A stretch of DNA of 8,773 nt, taken from positions 1-8,773 of the forward strand of contig CAMLFJ010000099.1 of assembly GCA_946479205.1 (NCBI GenBank). The letters are read 5' to 3'. The notes beneath the pieces were generated by a model, which worked only from the letters and a program-made list of their open reading frames with translations, searched no databases and had not been told where the DNA came from. Position numbers and translations under genes: made by a program. Origin of the DNA: an uncultured bacterium. Lineage in GTDB: Bacteria; Methylomirabilota; Methylomirabilia; Rokubacteriales; CSP1-6. Positions 6,424-8,773 of this stretch are shown here, piece after piece (within the stretch, counting starts at the first letter, position 1; each line of letters opens with the position of its first letter).

Positions 6424-7248
6424 ATCGACCTGGTCACCCTGCTCTGCTCGGTCCGCGGCTGCCACCGTCCGCTCACGCGGGAGGGCGGGCGCCTGACGTG
6501 CCCACGCGGCCATTCGTTCGACGTGGCCCGGCGCGGCTACGTCAACCTGCTCCAGCCCCAGGACCGCCGATCTCCCCGGCCGGGCGACTCGGCCGCCGCC
6601 GTCGCCACGCGGCGGCGCTTCCTGGCGCGCGGGTTCGAGACGGAGATCACCCGCGCGATCGTCGATCTGCTCACGCTCGCCCCGGCGGACGCGCTGCTCG
6701 AGGTCGGCTGCGGCGAGGGGCACTATCTGGGCGCCTTCGCGACCCGCTTCGGGTGCGAGGGGCACGGGGTGGATCTCTCGGTCCCCGCGATCGAGGCGGC
6801 GGCCGCGCGGCACGCGGGCCTGCACCTCGTCGTGGCCAACGCCGACCGCACGCTACCCTACGCGGACGCCTCCTTCGCGGCGGTGGCGTCCATCACCGCG
6901 CGCCGGAACCCGGCCGAGTTCCGGCGTGTTCTTCGCGGGGACGGCCGGCTGCTCCTGGTGATCCCGGGCCCCGATGATCTCGTCGAGCTCCGGGAGGCGG
7001 TCCTCGGCCGCGGGTTGCTACGCGATCGAGTGGATCAGGCGGTGACCGCGTTCGCGCCGCGCTTCGCGCTCGAGCGCCACGAGCGGGTCCGTCACGTGGC
7101 GCACCTCGACGCCGCGGCGATCCACGACGTGATGGTCGGCTCGTACCGGGCCGGACGAGCGAGCCGGCGCGACCGTCTGGCCGCGCTCGGCCCGCTCGCC
7201 GTCACCCTGAGCCGGGACGCCCTGCTGTTCCGGCCGGTCAGGCCTTGA
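6424..7248 (+). CDS. rlmA: RlmA-like 23S rRNA (guanine-N1)-methyltransferase, non-standard start
   Basis: This product resembles RlmA/TlrB, which methylate a guanine N1 in hairpin 35 of 23S rRNA using S-adenosylmethionine. Counting from 6424 (274 residues; E. coli RlmA is about 269) there is a zinc knuckle of C8-x4-C13-x12-C26-x3-H30, then GYVNLLQPQDRR (38-49) and PGDS, both RlmA hallmarks. SAM motif I is VGCGEG (94-99), the ribose-binding acid is D117 in GVDLS, and NPAEFRRVL...IPGPDDLVELRE follows. The first zinc spacing is x4 instead of the x2 of E. coli. The oddity is the start: the frame opens immediately after the TAG of the previous gene, and the first ATG/GTG/TTG is the GTG at 6523, past all zinc ligands. 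ATC (6424) or CTG (6430) are possible starts, and no Shine-Dalgarno is visible. Translation coupling, an unusual start, or a sequence error (ATC for ATG) would each explain it. Confidence 0.83.
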   Translation: MDLVTLLCSVRGCHRPLTREGGRLTCPRGHSFDVARRGYVNLLQPQDRRSPRPGDSAAAVATRRRFLARGFETEITRAIVDLLTLAPADALLEVGCGEGHYLGAFATRFGCEGHGVDLSVPAIEAAAARHAGLHLVVANADRTLPYADASFAAVASITARRNPAEFRRVLRGDGRLLLVIPGPDDLVELREAVLGRGLLRDRVDQAVTAFAPRFALERHERVRHVAHLDAAAIHDVMVGSYRAGRASRRDRLAALGPLAVTLSRDALLFRPVRP

Positions 7249-8773
7249 GCTGATCGCGGATCGGCAGGCGCCGGATGCGCTTGCCGGTGGCCGCGAAGAT
7301 CGCGTTGCAGAGCGCCGGCGCGATGGGCGGCACCCCGGGCTCTCCGACTCCGCCCATCGGCTGGCTGTAGTCGCCCGGGATGATGTACACGCGCGTCTCT
7401 CGGGGCGCGCCCGACATCCGCGTGACCTCGTAGGTGTGGAAGTTGTCCTGCTGCGCCCGGCCCTCCTTGAACGTCATCTCGCCGAGCGTCGCGATGCCGA
7501 GCCCCATCACCGCGGCGCCCTGCATCTGCGCGCGCACCCGATCCGGGTTGACCGTCGCGCCGCAGTCGATCGCGACGTCGATGCGGGGCACGCTGACCGC
7601 TCCCGCGTTGTCCACCGCCACCTCGACCACGGTGGCCACGTAGCTCGTGAAGCTGTAGTGCGCGGCGATGCCCAGGCCGCGGCCCTTGGGCAGCGTCCGG
7701 CCCCAGCCCGCCTCGCGCGCGGCCGTCTCCACCACGCGCCGCAGACGGCCGGTGTCCACCGGGTACTTGTCCGGCGCCTCGCCGTGGTTCCAGGTGTCCG
7801 ACAGAGCTTCCGGCGTGATCCGGCGCGCCGGACCGATGACCTCCAGCAGATAGTCCTTCGGGTCGCGGCCGGCCGCCGCGGCCAGCTCGGCCACGAAGGA
7901 TTGCACCGCGAAGGCGTGCGGGATATTGGAGACCGCCCGGAACCAGCCGATCCGCGTGTGCGCGGCCGCCTCCGGGTTCTCGATGCGGATGCTCGCGATG
8001 TCGAACGGCACGTTGATGACGCCCATGCCCAGCTCGAGCGCGTGCTCGTTCTTGGCCCCGTCCACGAACGTCGAGAAGAGCGTCGGCGCCACGCTGCGGT
8101 GCAGCCAAGCCACCGGCTTGCCCTGCCCGTCCACTCCCGCTTCCAGGTGCTCCACCGACACCGTGTGGAAGTAGGTGTGCATCAGGTCGTCCTCACGCGT
8201 CCACGTGAGCTTGACCGGCTTGCCCTCCATCGCCTTGGACACGACCGCGGCCTCGATGGCGAAGTCGGGCTTGGACTTCCGCCCGAACCCGCCGCCGAGC
8301 AGCGTGACGTGCACGTCCACGTCGGCCGGCTGGAGACCCAGCCGCTTCGCCACCAGATCCTTCGTGGCCTGGGGCGACTGGAAGCACCCCCACACCTCGG
8401 CCTTGCTCCCGTTGATCCGCACGGTGGCGGCCGGCGGCTCCATCGGCGCGTGCGCGAGGTGGGGGATGTAGTACTCGGCCTCGATCTTCTTCGCGGCGGA
8501 CGCCATCCCGGCGTCCAGGTTCCCGTTGTCGCGCACCACCTTGCCGGGCTTGCGCGCGGACTCCTCCATCGCGGCCTTGAAGGCCACCGAGTCGTAGCTG
8601 CCGTTGGGCCCGTCGTTCCAGACCACCTTGAGCGCGCGGCGGCCCTGGATGGCCGCCCAGGTGTTGGTCGCGACCACCGCCACCCCGCCGACCGGGTTGA
8701 ACTGGGCGGGCGCCGCGCTCTGCTCGATCTCCACCACCTTCAGCACGCCGGGCACCTTGAGCGTCTCGGCCGA
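7238..8773 (-). CDS. Xanthine-dehydrogenase-family molybdopterin-binding subunit (IorB-like), N-terminus cut by window
   Basis: The minus frame runs open from the right window edge to a TGA at 7238-7240, giving 511 residues of the large, molybdenum-cofactor subunit of an isoquinoline 1-oxidoreductase/aldehyde-dehydrogenase-type hydroxylase. These enzymes hydroxylate N-heterocycles or oxidise aldehydes. Counting from the window edge, residues 1-20 are the end of the hammerhead domain ([10 protein letters not shown]), followed by [10 protein letters not shown] (108-117), the cofactor loop LLGGGFGRK (158-166), [13 protein letters not shown] (191-203), [13 protein letters not shown] (276-288) and [12 protein letters not shown] (475-486) with the expected catalytic Glu478. 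IorB proteins are usually 700-780 residues, so roughly 230-270 are missing beyond the window, where a [2Fe-2S] small subunit would also be expected. A GTG at 8753-8755 lies inside the conserved region and is not the true start. The coding end overlaps the opposing gene by 11 bases. Substrate unknown. Confidence 0.93.
   Translation of the reverse strand, partial: SAETLKVPGVLKVVEIEQSAAPAQFNPVGGVAVVATNTWAAIQGRRALKVVWNDGPNGSYDSVAFKAAMEESARKPGKVVRDNGNLDAGMASAAKKIEAEYYIPHLAHAPMEPPAATVRINGSKAEVWGCFQSPQATKDLVAKRLGLQPADVDVHVTLLGGGFGRKSKPDFAIEAAVVSKAMEGKPVKLTWTREDDLMHTYFHTVSVEHLEAGVDGQGKPVAWLHRSVAPTLFSTFVDGAKNEHALELGMGVINVPFDIASIRIENPEAAAHTRIGWFRAVSNIPHAFAVQSFVAELAAAAGRDPKDYLLEVIGPARRITPEALSDTWNHGEAPDKYPVDTGRLRRVVETAAREAGWGRTLPKGRGLGIAAHYSFTSYVATVVEVAVDNAGAVSVPRIDVAIDCGATVNPDRVRAQMQGAAVMGLGIATLGEMTFKEGRAQQDNFHTYEVTRMSGAPRETRVYIIPGDYSQPMGGVGEPGVPPIAPALCNAIFAATGKRIRRLPIRDQLKA

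Noticed and set aside
7092..8108. 338-residue minus-strand frame overlapping the molybdoenzyme
   Set aside because: Out-of-frame Arg/Gly/Ala-rich shadow of the confident oxidoreductase gene on the same strand.

Overview
The window is very GC-rich (about 70% by eye, not computed) with a strong G/C preference at third codon positions. It reads as a stretch of chromosome from an environmental bacterium. The gene mix is an oligopeptide-type solute-binding protein without its transporter, beta-lactamase-fold esterases, a phosphotriesterase-family amidohydrolase and an isoquinoline-oxidoreductase-type molybdoenzyme. That mix resembles uncultivated soil lineages such as Candidatus Rokubacteria (Methylomirabilota), but the taxonomic guess is inference only. 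No tRNA, rRNA, CRISPR array, insertion sequence or attachment site was seen.

Layout. Bases 3-131 probably hold the last codons of a plus-strand gene with an arginine/glycine-rich tail, followed by a strong GC hairpin at 143-176. From 249 to 7248 six plus-strand genes run head to tail with very short gaps (16, 22, 15, 47 and 0 bases). They are a cytoplasmic beta-lactamase-fold serine hydrolase, a phosphotriesterase-family metal hydrolase, an exported family-5 solute-binding protein, an exported second serine hydrolase, an unrecognised protein that may carry a duplicated domain, and an RlmA-like 23S rRNA guanine methyltransferase. Converging on them from the right is the C-terminal two thirds of a molybdopterin-binding oxidoreductase large subunit, whose end overlaps the methyltransferase gene by 11 bases.

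How they may work together. The first four genes look like a small catabolic or scavenging unit. An exported binding protein and an exported hydrolase would act outside the membrane, and a related hydrolase plus a lactonase/esterase-type amidohydrolase would act inside. No permease or ATPase is present, so the binding protein would have to use a transporter encoded elsewhere. The substrate cannot be read from sequence; esters, lactones or amides are the chemistry these families share. The last two plus-strand genes may simply be downstream passengers.

Points most worth checking are the methyltransferase frame, which has no ATG, GTG or TTG codon before its zinc-binding cysteines and directly follows the previous stop codon; the possible internal duplication in the unrecognised protein; and the two-compartment hydrolase/binding-protein cluster. 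I saw nothing that I can firmly call a new system.
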